48,689 nt of DNA, from positions 77,837 to 126,525 of the forward strand of contig NZ_STGW01000004.1 of assembly GCF_004912195.1 (NCBI RefSeq), written 5' to 3'. The notes beneath the pieces were generated by a model, which was given only the letters and a program-made list of their open reading frames with translations, had not been told where the DNA came from and made no database searches. Of the stretch, positions 41,443-48,689 are shown in pieces (the stretch's first letter is position 1; every line of letters starts with the position of its first letter). The position numbers and the translations under genes were made by a program. The stretch is from Nocardioides caeni. GTDB lineage: Bacteria; Actinomycetota; Actinomycetes; Propionibacteriales; Nocardioidaceae.

Positions 41443-42817
41443 AGATCACGAGGTTGAGGACCAGGACGAACACCAGGCCTGAGACCGAGAGCAGGGTCTC
41501 CATCGCCGACCAGGTCTTGAGGGTCTGGCCGACCGTCATCCCGAAGTACTCCTTCACCAACCAGAAGCCGGCGTCGTTGACGTGGGAGAAGAAGACCGAG
41601 CCGGCGCCGATCGCCAGCACCATCAACGACACCTCGCCGCTCGAGAGCTGCTCGGTGAGCGGTGCCAGCAGGCCGGAGGCCGTGACCGTGGCGACCGTGG
41701 CGGAGCCGGTCGCGAGGCGGATCAGCACGGCGACGAACCAGGCCAGCACGAGGATCGAGATGTTGGAGTCGGCGACCCGCTCGGCCACGATCGTGCCGAT
41801 GCCGGTGTCGACGAGGGCCTGCTTGAACCCGCCACCGGCGGCGACGATGAGCAGGATGCCGGCCACGCCGGGCAGCGACGACTCGATCGACGTGGCCAGG
41901 CCCTCGCGACCCATGCCCGAGCCCAGTCCCAGGGTGAACATGGCCACCACGACGGCGATCAGCAGCGCGATGAGCGGAGTGCCGAGCACGTCGAGCGTAC
42001 GGCGCAGCGGGTCGGTCGCGTCGTCGATGAAGATGTCGGCCAGGGCCTTGCCCATCATCAGAACCACGGGCAGCAGCACGGAGGCGATGGTGATCGCGAA
42101 CGACGGCCGGTCGGCCGGGTCCTCGTCGCCGGCGCCGTCGAACCGCTCCGGCACCGCCACGTCGACGTACCGCCCGACGAGGCCGAAGACGGGGCCGGCG
42201 ATGATCACGGTCGGGATCGCGACCGCGACGCCGAGCGCGAGGGTGGTGCCGAGGTCGGCGCCGAGGTAGTCGATCGCCGTGAGGGGGCCGGGGTGCGGCG
42301 GCACGAGACCGTGCATGGCGGAGAGACCGGCCAGGGCGGGGATGCCGATCGTGACGAGCGACTGACCCGAGCGCCGTGCGACCAGGTAGATCACCGGCAT
42401 CAGCAGGACCAGGCCGATCTCGAAGAACATCGGCAGACCGATGATCGCGCCGACCAGCGCCATCGCCCACGGCAGGGCGCGGGGCGAGGCGTGGCCGATG
42501 ATCGTGTCGACGATCTGATCGGCGCCTCCGCTGTCGGCGAGGAGCTTGCCGAACATGGCGCCGAGGGCGATGAGGATGCCGACGCCGGCGGCAGTCGAGC
42601 CGAACCCTGCGGTGAAGCTGGCGATGGACGTCTCGACGCCGACGCCGGCGATGACGCCGACGGTGAGCGCGCCGGCGGTGAGCGCCAGGAACGGGTGCAC
42701 CTTGGCGGCGATGATCAGCGCGACGATGACGCCGATGCCGACCAGTGCGGCGAGGACGAGGCGTCCCTCGGAGGCGACGGGCTCGATCAGCGGGGTGGTG
42801 GTGGCGAGAGCGGTCAT
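41441..42817 (-). CDS. gntP: GntP family gluconate:H+ symporter
   Basis: A 458-residue permease with about 12-14 membrane helices. Characteristic segments are KVHPFLALTAGALTVG near the N-terminus, GFGSTAAGVGILIALGAMFGKLLADSGGAD, MALVGAIIGLPMFFEIGLVLLMPV and ALAGLSAMHGLVPPHPGPLTAIDYLGADLG, all GntP-family hallmarks. It imports gluconate with protons for phosphorylation by the adjacent kinase. Its ATG overlaps the gntK stop as ATGA, so the kinase is translated first. The N-terminal 20 residues (MTALATTTPLIEPVASEGRL) are soluble. Confidence 0.95.
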   Translation of the reverse strand: MTALATTTPLIEPVASEGRLVLAALVGIGVIVALIIAAKVHPFLALTAGALTVGVIAGVGVETSIASFTAGFGSTAAGVGILIALGAMFGKLLADSGGADQIVDTIIGHASPRALPWAMALVGAIIGLPMFFEIGLVLLMPVIYLVARRSGQSLVTIGIPALAGLSAMHGLVPPHPGPLTAIDYLGADLGTTLALGVAVAIPTVIIAGPVFGLVGRYVDVAVPERFDGAGDEDPADRPSFAITIASVLLPVVLMMGKALADIFIDDATDPLRRTLDVLGTPLIALLIAVVVAMFTLGLGSGMGREGLATSIESSLPGVAGILLIVAAGGGFKQALVDTGIGTIVAERVADSNISILVLAWFVAVLIRLATGSATVATVTASGLLAPLTEQLSSGEVSLMVLAIGAGSVFFSHVNDAGFWLVKEYFGMTVGQTLKTWSAMETLLSVSGLVFVLVLNLVI

Positions 42818-43335
42818 CGGACGGTTCCTTCGGTGGTGCCGGAGTGCTGGGTGAACTGACGGACGAACGCCTCGACGATGTCGTCGACGGGCTGGTCGAC
42901 GTCGACGGTGAGCCCGGACTCGTCGGCCTCGAGCGGCTCGAGGGTGTCGAACTGGGAGGCCAGGAGCGAGGGCGGCATGAAGTGGCCGGGGCGGCTGGCC
43001 TGGCGCCGCGCGATGACCTCGTGGGATCCGTCGAGGTGGAGCAGGGTGGCGCTCGGGGCGTGGCTGCGCAGCTTGTCGCGGTACCAGCGCTTGAGGGCCG
43101 AGCAGCTGACGACGCCGCCGGTGCCGCGGCGTGCCTCGAGCCAGGCACCGATGGCGTCGAGCCAGGGCTCGCGGTCGGTGTCGTCGAGCGCGACGCCGGC
43201 GGTCATCTTGGCGATGTTGGCCGCCGGGTGGAAGTCGTCGGCGTCGCCGAAGGGCACCCCCAGCCGCTGGGCGAGGGCCGCGCCGACGGTCGACTTGCCC
43301 GACCCCGACACACCCATGACGATGACGAGATTCAT
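42814..43335 (-). CDS. gntK: Gluconokinase
   Basis: A 173-residue kinase phosphorylating gluconate to 6-phosphogluconate, the entry point to the pentose phosphate or Entner-Doudoroff pathway. The P-loop is GVSGSGKST (8-16). GDADDFHPAANIAKMTAGVALDDTDREPWLDAI and SCSALKRWYRDKLR are the substrate-binding motifs of the GntK family, and RRQASRPGHFMPPSLLASQFDTLEPLE is the lid region. The start MNLVIVMGVSGSG has GGAGACC just upstream; longer in-frame extensions run into the regulatory region. It is the first gene of gntK-gntP and divergent from the GntR-type regulator. Confidence 0.96.
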   Translation of the reverse strand: MNLVIVMGVSGSGKSTVGAALAQRLGVPFGDADDFHPAANIAKMTAGVALDDTDREPWLDAIGAWLEARRGTGGVVSCSALKRWYRDKLRSHAPSATLLHLDGSHEVIARRQASRPGHFMPPSLLASQFDTLEPLEADESGLTVDVDQPVDDIVEAFVRQFTQHSGTTEGTVR

Positions 43336-43411
43336 GAGGTCTCCTGACTCTCCTGCGGCTGATGCCCGGCGTGTTGCCCGAATGTGCGTGCCGTCACAGT
43401 CTGCAAGCATT

Positions 43412-43449
43412 AATCTGATTTTTACAAGACCCTGGTCGCAATAAATCTG
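43412..43449. promoter_or_regulatory. Candidate GntR operator region of the gluconate genes
   Basis: AATCTG followed by a T-run occurs twice, at 43412 and 43444 (32 bases, about three helical turns apart). Between them is a short palindrome GACC-CT-GGTC (43428-43437). The whole stretch is unusually AT-rich and lies in the divergent gntK/regulator gap, just upstream of the regulator's ribosome site (GGAGG, 43456-43460). The exact operator is not resolved. Confidence 0.5.
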
Positions 43450-43465
43450 TTTTTTGGAGGTGGGC

Positions 43466-44155
43466 ATGGCAGCGCTCCACGACGACGTGCTGGATCGGGT
43501 CGGGCAACGGATCGTGAGCGGCGAGCTCCCCGCCGGCACGGTGCTGACGCTCGACGGTCTCGACCGGGACTACGGCGTGAGCAGGTCGGTCTCCCGCGAG
43601 GCCGTGCGTGTGCTCGCCGCGCTCGGCCTGCTCGCGACGAAGCGGCGGGTCGGGCTGACGGTGCAGGACCGCAGCGGCTGGCAGGTGTTCGACCCGCGCG
43701 TGATCCGTTGGCGTCTCGACGTCGGCGACCGCACCGACCAGCTCCGCTCCCTGGGCGAGCTGCGCAGCGGCTTCGAACCGGTCGCCGCGTCGCTGGCCGC
43801 ACTGCGGGCCACACCGGAGCAGTGCGGCGCGCTCAGCAGCGCAGCGGAGGACATGGTGATCCACGGTCGGGCCGGCGATCTCGCGGCCTACCTCGACGCC
43901 GACGTCCGCTTCCACTCGACGCTGCTCGAGGCATCCGGCAACGAGATGCTGGCCGCCCTCGGCGGCGTGGTGACCGAGGTGCTGACCGGTCGCACCCATC
44001 ACCACCTGATGCCGTCGGCCCCCCTCGAGGAGGCCATCGACCTGCACGGCCGGGTGGCCCGCGCCGTCCGCGCCGGCGAGCCCGATGTGGCGCGCGTCGC
44101 CATGGAGGCGATCATCACCGAAGCGACTGCGGCCATGACGGAGGACATGGCCTAG
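43466..44155 (+). CDS. GntR/FadR family transcriptional regulator (FCD domain)
   Basis: A 229-residue regulator. The winged helix is LHDDVLDRVGQRIVSGELPAGTVLTLDGLDRDYGVSRSVSREAVRVLAALGLL, with the GntR-family VSRSxxREAVRxL recognition helix. The FCD effector domain is helical and has DVRFHSTLLEASGNEM and the metal-binding His residues near LHGRVARAVRAGE. In related bacteria such regulators repress gntK-gntP and are released by gluconate or 6-phosphogluconate. ATG at MAALHDDVLD has GGAGG 5 bases upstream, clearly better than the in-frame GTG/ATG codons before it. It lies divergent to gntK, supporting local control. Confidence 0.95.
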   Translation: MAALHDDVLDRVGQRIVSGELPAGTVLTLDGLDRDYGVSRSVSREAVRVLAALGLLATKRRVGLTVQDRSGWQVFDPRVIRWRLDVGDRTDQLRSLGELRSGFEPVAASLAALRATPEQCGALSSAAEDMVIHGRAGDLAAYLDADVRFHSTLLEASGNEMLAALGGVVTEVLTGRTHHHLMPSAPLEEAIDLHGRVARAVRAGEPDVARVAMEAIITEATAAMTEDMA

Positions 44156-44166
44156 TCTCGGTGCTG

Positions 44167-44829
44167 ATGGACGAGACTGCGCACACCCCGGACGACACCG
44201 GCGATCACGCCACGGACCTGGCCGAGGTGATCGACTTCCTGCAGGCCGAGCAGTACGACGTCAGCGAGCCGCTGCCCGGCGTGCTCCACGTGACGGGGCG
44301 CTTCTCCAATCCCGAGCGCATCGCGCTGCACGCCGCCGCCGAGGCCGGCGACCAGGCGGTCGCGGTGTGGGCGACGAGTCACCATGACGACTGGGCGTTG
44401 GTCTGCTGGGACCGCCCGGAGCTGGTGACGATCACCCAGAAGGGCGCCGCCCCGCAGCGCTGGCGGCACCGCACGCTCCCGGTGACCCTGCGTCCGGACG
44501 CGCAGACGTTCCTCGAGGGGGCGTCCTCGCCGTTCGACATCGTGACGCGGCCCAAGCACCAGCCCACCGACGCGGCCCGGGCGATCATGGCGCGGCACGG
44601 CATCGACGACGCGCCCCCGCCGGGCTGGGTGGCACCCGTCGTCCCCGAGCCGGTCGTGGTCCGCGAGACCACGCTGCCGTCAGTGAAGGAGAAGGCGCCT
44701 CGCGCGCCGCGCGCCCCGCGGGCACCGAAGGCGCCCGCCAAGCCGGTCAAGGCCGAGCCGGTGGTCGCGGTCTGCCCCACCTGTTTCATGGCGATCCCCG
44801 CGACCGGGGTGTGCGACAACTGTGGCTGA
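44167..44829 (+). CDS. Hypothetical protein with C-terminal zinc ribbon
   Basis: A 220-residue protein of unknown function. The N-terminal 150 residues (MDETAHTPDDTGDHATDLAE, VLHVTGRFSNPERIALHAAAEAGDQAVAVWAT) form a mixed fold of no family I can name. An Ala/Pro/Lys-rich linker (KAPRAPRAPRAPKAPAKPVK) follows, and the protein ends in CPTCFMAIPATGVCDNCG, two CxxC pairs that should bind one zinc ion. The basic linker plus zinc ribbon suggests a nucleic-acid or protein contact. An upstream GTG two codons earlier is possible. It overlaps the next gene by 8 bases, indicating one transcript. Confidence 0.8.
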   Translation: MDETAHTPDDTGDHATDLAEVIDFLQAEQYDVSEPLPGVLHVTGRFSNPERIALHAAAEAGDQAVAVWATSHHDDWALVCWDRPELVTITQKGAAPQRWRHRTLPVTLRPDAQTFLEGASSPFDIVTRPKHQPTDAARAIMARHGIDDAPPPGWVAPVVPEPVVVRETTLPSVKEKAPRAPRAPRAPKAPAKPVKAEPVVAVCPTCFMAIPATGVCDNCG

Positions 44830-45961
44830 CCCCACAGTCGACGACCCGCCGGCCCCGCTCGGCTTCCGCACCCTGTCGCGTCTCGGGCTGCTCATCGCCG
44901 TCGCCGGAGCGCTCATCCAGCTGCTGCTCGGCGTCTACTACCTCGCCATGGCCCACTCGCCCTCGCCGCACGAGCTGCCGGTCGGCATCGTCGGCACGGC
45001 CGAGCAGCAGGCGCAGCTGCGCGACCGGCTCGAGGCGAATGACGACTTCGTCGTCGAGGAGTACGACGACGCGGCCGCGCTGACGCAGGCGATCGAGCGC
45101 CGGGAGGCCTATGGGGGCGTGGTCTTCGACGGCGACTCCCCCACGCTCCACATCGCCTCGGCCGCCTCCCCCGCGGTCGCGAACCTCTTCCGCAACCAGT
45201 TCACCGCTGCCTACCAGGACCAGGTCGACCAGCAGGTCGCCGCGCTCCGCGACGCGGGTCAGCCGGTGCCGGCCGAGCAGGTCGCGGCGCTGACGGCCGC
45301 GCCGCCGGTCGTGGACGTCGTACCGCTGCCGGAGGAGGACAGCGCCGGCAGCTCGCTCGGGTTCGTGATCCAGGCGCTCTGCCTGGGCGGGTCGATCGCG
45401 TCGCTGGCGTTGGGGCGGCTGCGGAGCCGGACGGAGCGCTCGACGCTGCGCGGTGTCGGCCACGCGGGGCTGCTCGTGGTCTATGCGCTGGCCTCGGCCG
45501 GGGTGGCGCTCCTCGCGATGCGGCTCTTCGGGGTCGGCGACGGGGCCGACCACCTCACCCTCTTCGGCGGCCTGGCGCTCATCTCGCTCGCGATCACGGC
45601 CTCCACGGCGGCGTCCGTCGCCGTGTTCGGTGCGCTGGGCTCGCTGATCGGCGCGCTCTATTTCACCCTCGGGCTGATCATCTCAGGCTCCTCGATCGCC
45701 CCCGAGATGCTGCCGCCGCTGGGCCGGACCATCGGTCAGCTGCTGCCGCCGGGCGCGGGGGCGACCGTCGCCCGGGACGCGCTCTACTTCCCCGACGCCT
45801 CGACGAGCGGGCCGTTCGTGGTCCTCGGCGCCTTCGCCGCGATTGGGCTCCTCGTCGTCCTGGTCGTCAATGCATCGGCCAACCGGACCCGTTTCCCCCG
45901 ACTCCTGGGGCGTGGCGAGGCGGACGCGGAGCCGTCGGCCACAGCCTCACGCGGCGCCTGA
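44822..45961 (+). CDS. ABC-2/YhgE-Pip-like multispanning membrane protein
   Basis: A 379-residue protein with one N-terminal helix (about 19-42, SRLGLLIAVAGALIQLLLGV), a large external loop of about 135 residues (LPVGIVGTAEQQAQLRDRLEA to PPVVDVVPLP) and a cluster of five or six helices (about 180-360). The pattern of one helix, long loop with an LPVGIV strand, then several helices is that of ABC-2 type and YhgE/Pip/DUF3533 proteins that export drugs or cell-surface substrates. No ATPase gene lies adjacent, so it may act alone or with a distant partner. The start GTG overlaps the previous gene. Confidence 0.8.
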   Translation: MADPTVDDPPAPLGFRTLSRLGLLIAVAGALIQLLLGVYYLAMAHSPSPHELPVGIVGTAEQQAQLRDRLEANDDFVVEEYDDAAALTQAIERREAYGGVVFDGDSPTLHIASAASPAVANLFRNQFTAAYQDQVDQQVAALRDAGQPVPAEQVAALTAAPPVVDVVPLPEEDSAGSSLGFVIQALCLGGSIASLALGRLRSRTERSTLRGVGHAGLLVVYALASAGVALLAMRLFGVGDGADHLTLFGGLALISLAITASTAASVAVFGALGSLIGALYFTLGLIISGSSIAPEMLPPLGRTIGQLLPPGAGATVARDALYFPDASTSGPFVVLGAFAAIGLLVVLVVNASANRTRFPRLLGRGEADAEPSATASRGA

Positions 45962-46387
45962 GCTGCGCCCGAGCAGGTCGTCGGGGGCGACGACCCGCAG
46001 CTCGGCGTCGTTGGCCAGGTGCACCGGCCAACGGTCGCTGATCGCGGCCAGCAGGTGCGCCCAGGCCAGGTCGTCCGTCGTACGCGTGCGACCGCCGGGG
46101 CGGGCATAGAGGAATGCGCAGCTTCGCCGCTCGTCGAGCAACGGCTCGACCATGCGGGCCAGGTTGGCGCCGTCGGTGGGGTCGGGTCGCTCCGGCAGCT
46201 CCTCCACCTTCATCAGCTGGCGGGCACGGTCGCCGTCGACGAACATCAGCCAGAGCTGCGGCGCGGAGAAGCCAAGCTCGCCCATGAGGGCGCGCCACGC
46301 GCCCTCCAGGCTCGCCTGGTCAGTGAGGGGCGGCAGTTCGTCCGGGCTCGGAGGGTGGCGGTCGGGCTGATCGGAGTGGCGGGTCAT
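45947..46387 (-). CDS. Conserved hypothetical protein
   Basis: A 146-residue protein with no family that I recognise. After a polar, Pro-rich N-terminus (MTRHSDQPDRHPPSPDELPP) comes a compact domain: LEGAWRALMGELGFSAPQLWLMFVDGDRARQLMKVEELPE, NLARMVEPLLDERRSCAFLYARPGGRTRTTDDLAWAHLLAAISDRWPVHLAND. The alternating hydrophobic strands and helices suggest a small alpha/beta fold. There is no signal peptide, helix anchor or obvious catalytic motif. It overlaps the convergent membrane gene by 15 bases. Eleven upstream residues are in frame but unlikely. Confidence 0.75.
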   Translation of the reverse strand: MTRHSDQPDRHPPSPDELPPLTDQASLEGAWRALMGELGFSAPQLWLMFVDGDRARQLMKVEELPERPDPTDGANLARMVEPLLDERRSCAFLYARPGGRTRTTDDLAWAHLLAAISDRWPVHLANDAELRVVAPDDLLGRSSGAA

Positions 46388-46468
46388 GGCGTCACCCTGC
46401 GCCATTTCCGCGCACGGCATCGGCCGTCATCCACAGGCCCGTCCGGGACCCACCCGAGAGCCGGTGTG

Positions 46469-46792
46469 TCAGCCGTAGTGGCAGACGTAGCCGAGCGTCT
46501 CGGTGACCTCGATGTCGAACGACGAGTCGCCCGGGACGCTGAACGACTCGCCGGCGCCGTAGGTCGCCCAGTCGTCGCTGCCCGCGAGGCGGATCCGGCA
46601 GGACCCGGCGTTGAGCTCCATCACCTCGGGAGCGGCGGTGCCGAAGGTCAGCGAGGCCGGGAAGATCACGCCGGCCGACTTCTTCGTGCCGTCGGCGAGG
46701 AAGAACGTGTGGCTCACGCAGGCGCCGTCGAAGTAGATGTTGGCCTGCGGGTCGAGGGTGACGTTCGCGTACGTCGTGGGCTCAGTGGTCAC
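46469..46792 (-). CDS. ppnP: Pyrimidine/purine nucleoside phosphorylase PpnP (DUF1255)
   Basis: A 107-residue small cupin. [62 protein letters not shown] and the C-terminal [27 protein letters not shown] match the PpnP/YaiE family over the full length. The E. coli enzyme phosphorolyses uridine, thymidine, inosine, adenosine and guanosine into base and ribose-1-phosphate. The start is GTG ([13 protein letters not shown]), with 82 bases of unremarkable spacer separating it from the previous gene. It runs in the same direction as the RibD/DHFR-like reductase upstream, 21 bases away, so the two may be co-transcribed. Confidence 0.92.
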   Translation of the reverse strand: MTTEPTTYANVTLDPQANIYFDGACVSHTFFLADGTKKSAGVIFPASLTFGTAAPEVMELNAGSCRIRLAGSDDWATYGAGESFSVPGDSSFDIEVTETLGYVCHYG

Positions 46793-46813
46793 GGCCGCGA
46801 AGCCTACTGCTGC

Positions 46814-47386
46814 CTACGGGCGGACGTAGTCCAGCACGGCACAGCCGTTGTCGAAGGTGCGCACGTCCTCGAGCCGGAAGGTCTCGGGGGCGAACGGCCG
46901 GTCGAGCATCGGCACGCCGCGCCCCGCGACGATCGGGTACTTCTTGACGACGAGCCGGTCGATCTCGCTGCTGACCGCGCCGGCCAGGCAGCCGCCACCG
47001 GCGAGGTAGACGTCGTAGGGCGAGTCCGTCGCCTTCAGCCGACGGACCACGTCGAGCGGGGACTCGGCGACGATCTCGACCGGGCCCGACGCGGCGGGCA
47101 GCGATCCGCTGATCACCACGGTCCGCAGGTGGGCGTAGGGGTTCGCTATCCCTGCCTCGAGCGCGGGCTCGAAGGTACGGCGGCCCATCACCACGGTGTC
47201 GTGGCTGCGCAGCGGCGCCTCCGCCACCCCGAGGGCGGCACGCACGTGCGAGGGCTGGAGGTCGGCGTGCTCCTCGGCGAGGAAGGCGACGAAGTCCTCG
47301 GACAGGCCGAAGAAGTCGACCTCGTCCGCGGGCCCGGCGATGAAGCCGTCGAGGGTGACGCCGATGTAGTAGGTCAGCAGTGGCAT
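46814..47386 (-). CDS. Dihydrofolate reductase/RibD C-terminal domain family protein
   Basis: A 190-residue reductase fold. LLTYYIGVTLDGFIAG at the N-terminus is the RibD-C-like start, DTVVMGRRTFEPAL is the NADPH-contacting motif, LRTVVISGSL and YLAGGGCLAGAVSSEIDRLVVKKYPIVAGRGVPML are further family signatures. Members of this stand-alone group, often next to TetR genes, act on unknown substrates and are not true folate enzymes. The start MPLLTYYIG is chosen because the extra upstream residues (MRQLQLTYSICSGCIAG) come from the operator region. It is divergent from a TetR gene and probably under its control. Confidence 0.9.
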   Translation of the reverse strand: MPLLTYYIGVTLDGFIAGPADEVDFFGLSEDFVAFLAEEHADLQPSHVRAALGVAEAPLRSHDTVVMGRRTFEPALEAGIANPYAHLRTVVISGSLPAASGPVEIVAESPLDVVRRLKATDSPYDVYLAGGGCLAGAVSSEIDRLVVKKYPIVAGRGVPMLDRPFAPETFRLEDVRTFDNGCAVLDYVRP

Positions 47387-47401
47387 GCCGGCGATGCAAC
47401 C

Positions 47402-47429
47402 ACTACAGATGCTGTAAGTCAACTGTAGT
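47402..47429. promoter_or_regulatory. Operator between the RibD-like and TetR genes
   Basis: ACTACAG (47402-47408) and CTGTAGT (47423-47429) are exact complements 14 bases apart, and TACAG-ATG-CTGTA (47404-47416) is a second overlapping palindrome. The three CTGTA/TACAG half-sites fill the 77-base divergent gap on the side nearer the reductase. Binding by the adjacent TetR protein is inferred. Confidence 0.6.
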
Positions 47430-47463
47430 TGTCGCAACCGGCGGAACCCGGCAGGATGCAGCC

Positions 47464-48048
47464 ATGGCCCGCAACCCCGCCCGTCGCGCCGAGCTCCTCG
47501 ACGCCGCCACCGAGCTGCTCGCCGCCGTGGGCGCGCGCGGCCTGACCTTCCGGGCGGTCGACGAACGCGCCGGCGCGCCGACCGGAACGGCTTCCAACTA
47601 CTTCCGTACGCGCGAGAACCTACTGCGGGAGCTGTGCGACCACGTCTTCACGCGCGTGACGCCCGACCCGGACCAGGTGGCTGCCCGGCTCGACGCGCCG
47701 CGCACCCGCGCTCTGGAGGCGACACTCATGCACGACCTCCTCTCACGCGTCGAGGCCGACCGGGCCGGCCACCTCGCCCTCTTCGAGCTGCGCATGGAGG
47801 CGTCCCGGCACCAGGGCCTGCGGGAGACCTTCACCGAGCGGTTCCGGTCGAACCTCGAGGCGATCACGGCCGACCACGTGGACGGCGGCTTCCCGGGCGG
47901 CCCCGAGACGGCACGAGCGCTCTACCTCGCGATGACGGGCCTGATCTTCGAGCACCTCACGCTGCCCGGGCTCCACGCCGAGGACCCCGGCGCCCTGACC
48001 GAACTGGTCGACGCGCTGGTCACCCGCATCGTGCCGGCGGACAGCTGA
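47464..48048 (+). CDS. TetR family transcriptional regulator
   Basis: A 194-residue repressor. RRAELLDAATELLAAVGARGLTFRAVDERAGAPTGTASNYFRTRENLLRELCDHV is a standard TetR helix-turn-helix, with TGTASNYFRTRENL as the recognition helix. The C-terminal domain (TLMHDLLSRVEADRAGHLALFELRMEASRHQGLRETF) resembles actinobacterial TetR_C members with an FELRMEA motif. It most likely represses the divergent RibD/DHFR-like reductase, as this pairing is common in actinobacteria. The start ATG has weak ribosome-site purines; the in-frame upstream sequence is operator DNA. It ends 10 bases before the convergent glycosylase gene. Confidence 0.92.
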   Translation: MARNPARRAELLDAATELLAAVGARGLTFRAVDERAGAPTGTASNYFRTRENLLRELCDHVFTRVTPDPDQVAARLDAPRTRALEATLMHDLLSRVEADRAGHLALFELRMEASRHQGLRETFTERFRSNLEAITADHVDGGFPGGPETARALYLAMTGLIFEHLTLPGLHAEDPGALTELVDALVTRIVPADS

Positions 48049-48058
48049 GCAGCCGCCG

Positions 48059-48689
48059 TCAGGGCCCCGCCTCCGGGGCGGGCGCCCGCGGGCTGCGCCG
48101 GTACGCCGAGACGGTGGGGTCACCCTCGACCCAGAACCGCCAGGGCACGTCGGCCGCCTTCGAGACGCCGACCCGCGGGCCGGCCCCGATCCTGGGCCGG
48201 CGGGCGGGCTCGGGGCCGAGGCGGACCGCGGTGCCGCTCTCCGCCACGGGCTCAGCAAGCAGGTCGGCGCCGAGGTCGTCGAGGGTGATCCCGAGCGCCT
48301 GCGCGAGGTTGCCCGGCCCCCGGGCGAGCTGCACCTCCCGGGCCGGGTGGTTGCGACGGAGCCGGGCCAGGTCGATTCCGTCGACGACCTCGCCGGAGCG
48401 CAGCAGCACGGCCGCCCCGATCTCGGTCGGACCGGTGACGACGTTCGCGCAGTGATGGATCCCGTAGGAGCGATAGACATAGAGGCGGTAGGACGGGCCA
48501 TACATGATCTCCGAGCGCGGGGTGCGCGTGAAGGCATGGGACGCGGGATCCTCGCTGCCGCCATAGGCCTCGACCTCGGTGATCCGCACGGTCACGCCGT
48601 GGCCGGTGATCGTGCGCCCCAGGAGCGCCCGCGCGCGTCGTACGACGTCGGGCTGGCCGGGCTGGCCGGGCTGGCCGGGCTGGCCGGGC
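48059..48689 (-). CDS. 3-methyladenine DNA glycosylase (AAG/Mpg family), 5' end outside window
   Basis: The visible 209 codons cover most of a DNA-3-methyladenine glycosylase that excises alkylated and deaminated purines. Motifs include RITEVEAYGGSEDPASHAF, where Glu in VEAY is the general base, SYRLYVYRSYGIHHCANVV (the DNA-intercalating Tyr region), GAAVLLRSGEVVDGIDL and ARGPGNLAQALGI. VSKAADVPWRFWVEGDPTVS is the conserved C-terminus. A GTG at 48595 could start translation, but the frame upstream continues with family-like RARALLGRTITGHG, so the true start lies further out, through a 9-base tandem repeat coding GQP units. Confidence 0.92.
   Translation of the reverse strand, partial: PGQPGQPGQPGQPDVVRRARALLGRTITGHGVTVRITEVEAYGGSEDPASHAFTRTPRSEIMYGPSYRLYVYRSYGIHHCANVVTGPTEIGAAVLLRSGEVVDGIDLARLRRNHPAREVQLARGPGNLAQALGITLDDLGADLLAEPVAESGTAVRLGPEPARRPRIGAGPRVGVSKAADVPWRFWVEGDPTVSAYRRSPRAPAPEAGP
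48648..48689. repeat. 9-bp tandem repeat in the glycosylase N-terminus
   Basis: GGGCTGGCC is repeated four times and continues past the window edge. In the glycosylase frame each unit encodes Gly-Gln-Pro, so copy number can change without frameshift. Confidence 0.88.

Noticed and set aside
1..48689. Prophage, integrative element or genomic island
   Set aside because: No integrase, transposase, phage structural gene or tRNA-end duplication was found, and base composition looks even throughout.

Overview
The window is high-GC (about 70%) actinobacterial chromosomal DNA. Dense gene packing, ATGA/TGATG start-stop overlaps, GTG starts, a SigE-family sigma factor, WS/DGAT, DUF5999 and DUF2510 proteins and REP-like repeats suggest Nocardioidaceae, most likely Nocardioides (inferred from gene content and style, not from a marker gene). 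No integrase, transposase, phage gene or CRISPR array is present. I see about 50 protein genes, one tRNA and several repeat elements. The two end genes, glmU and a 3-methyladenine glycosylase, run off the window.

Layout. 1-9.6 kb: glmU, a lipoprotein, a DUF2236 oxygenase with a strong palindrome upstream, two NAD(P)-binding reductases, a CPBP protease, a secreted SRPBCC protein, a PlsC acyltransferase broken by two compensating homopolymer frameshifts, tRNA-Gln(UUG), DUF5999 and an SDR. 9.6-22.8 kb: an isochorismatase-like hydrolase, a metallophosphoesterase-rlmB-cysS run, an SDR without catalytic Tyr beside a membrane-fused sulfite-oxidase-like enzyme, ispF, hrpA, and a sigma factor with its coupled membrane partner. 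23-27 kb: a coupled three-gene lysine catabolic operon (lysine 6-dehydrogenase-like, piperideine-6-carboxylate dehydrogenase, HglS-type 2-oxoadipate dioxygenase), ending at a 157-bp hairpin element. 27-31.7 kb: SRPBCC, FUSC, and a Baeyer-Villiger-like monooxygenase plus SDR, divergent from a TetR gene across a clear operator.

31.7-33 kb: a gene for a winged-helix plus DUF559 (PD-(D/E)XK-like) protein is bracketed by two inverted arrays of 22-bp tandem repeats. This is the most unusual structure here. 33-39 kb: a carboxylate-amine ligase, an FG-GAP repeat membrane protein, a WS/DGAT, and an orphan beta-class DNA methyltransferase divergent from a Mug-type glycosylase. 39-44 kb: a hemerythrin protein coupled to a receiver-fused thioredoxin-reductase-like flavoprotein without CxxC, then the gluconate module gntP-gntK with a divergent GntR/FCD regulator. 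44-48.7 kb: a zinc-ribbon protein, a YhgE/ABC-2-like membrane protein, ppnP, a RibD/DHFR-like reductase divergent from a TetR gene, and the 3-methyladenine glycosylase, whose N-terminus carries a 9-bp tandem repeat.
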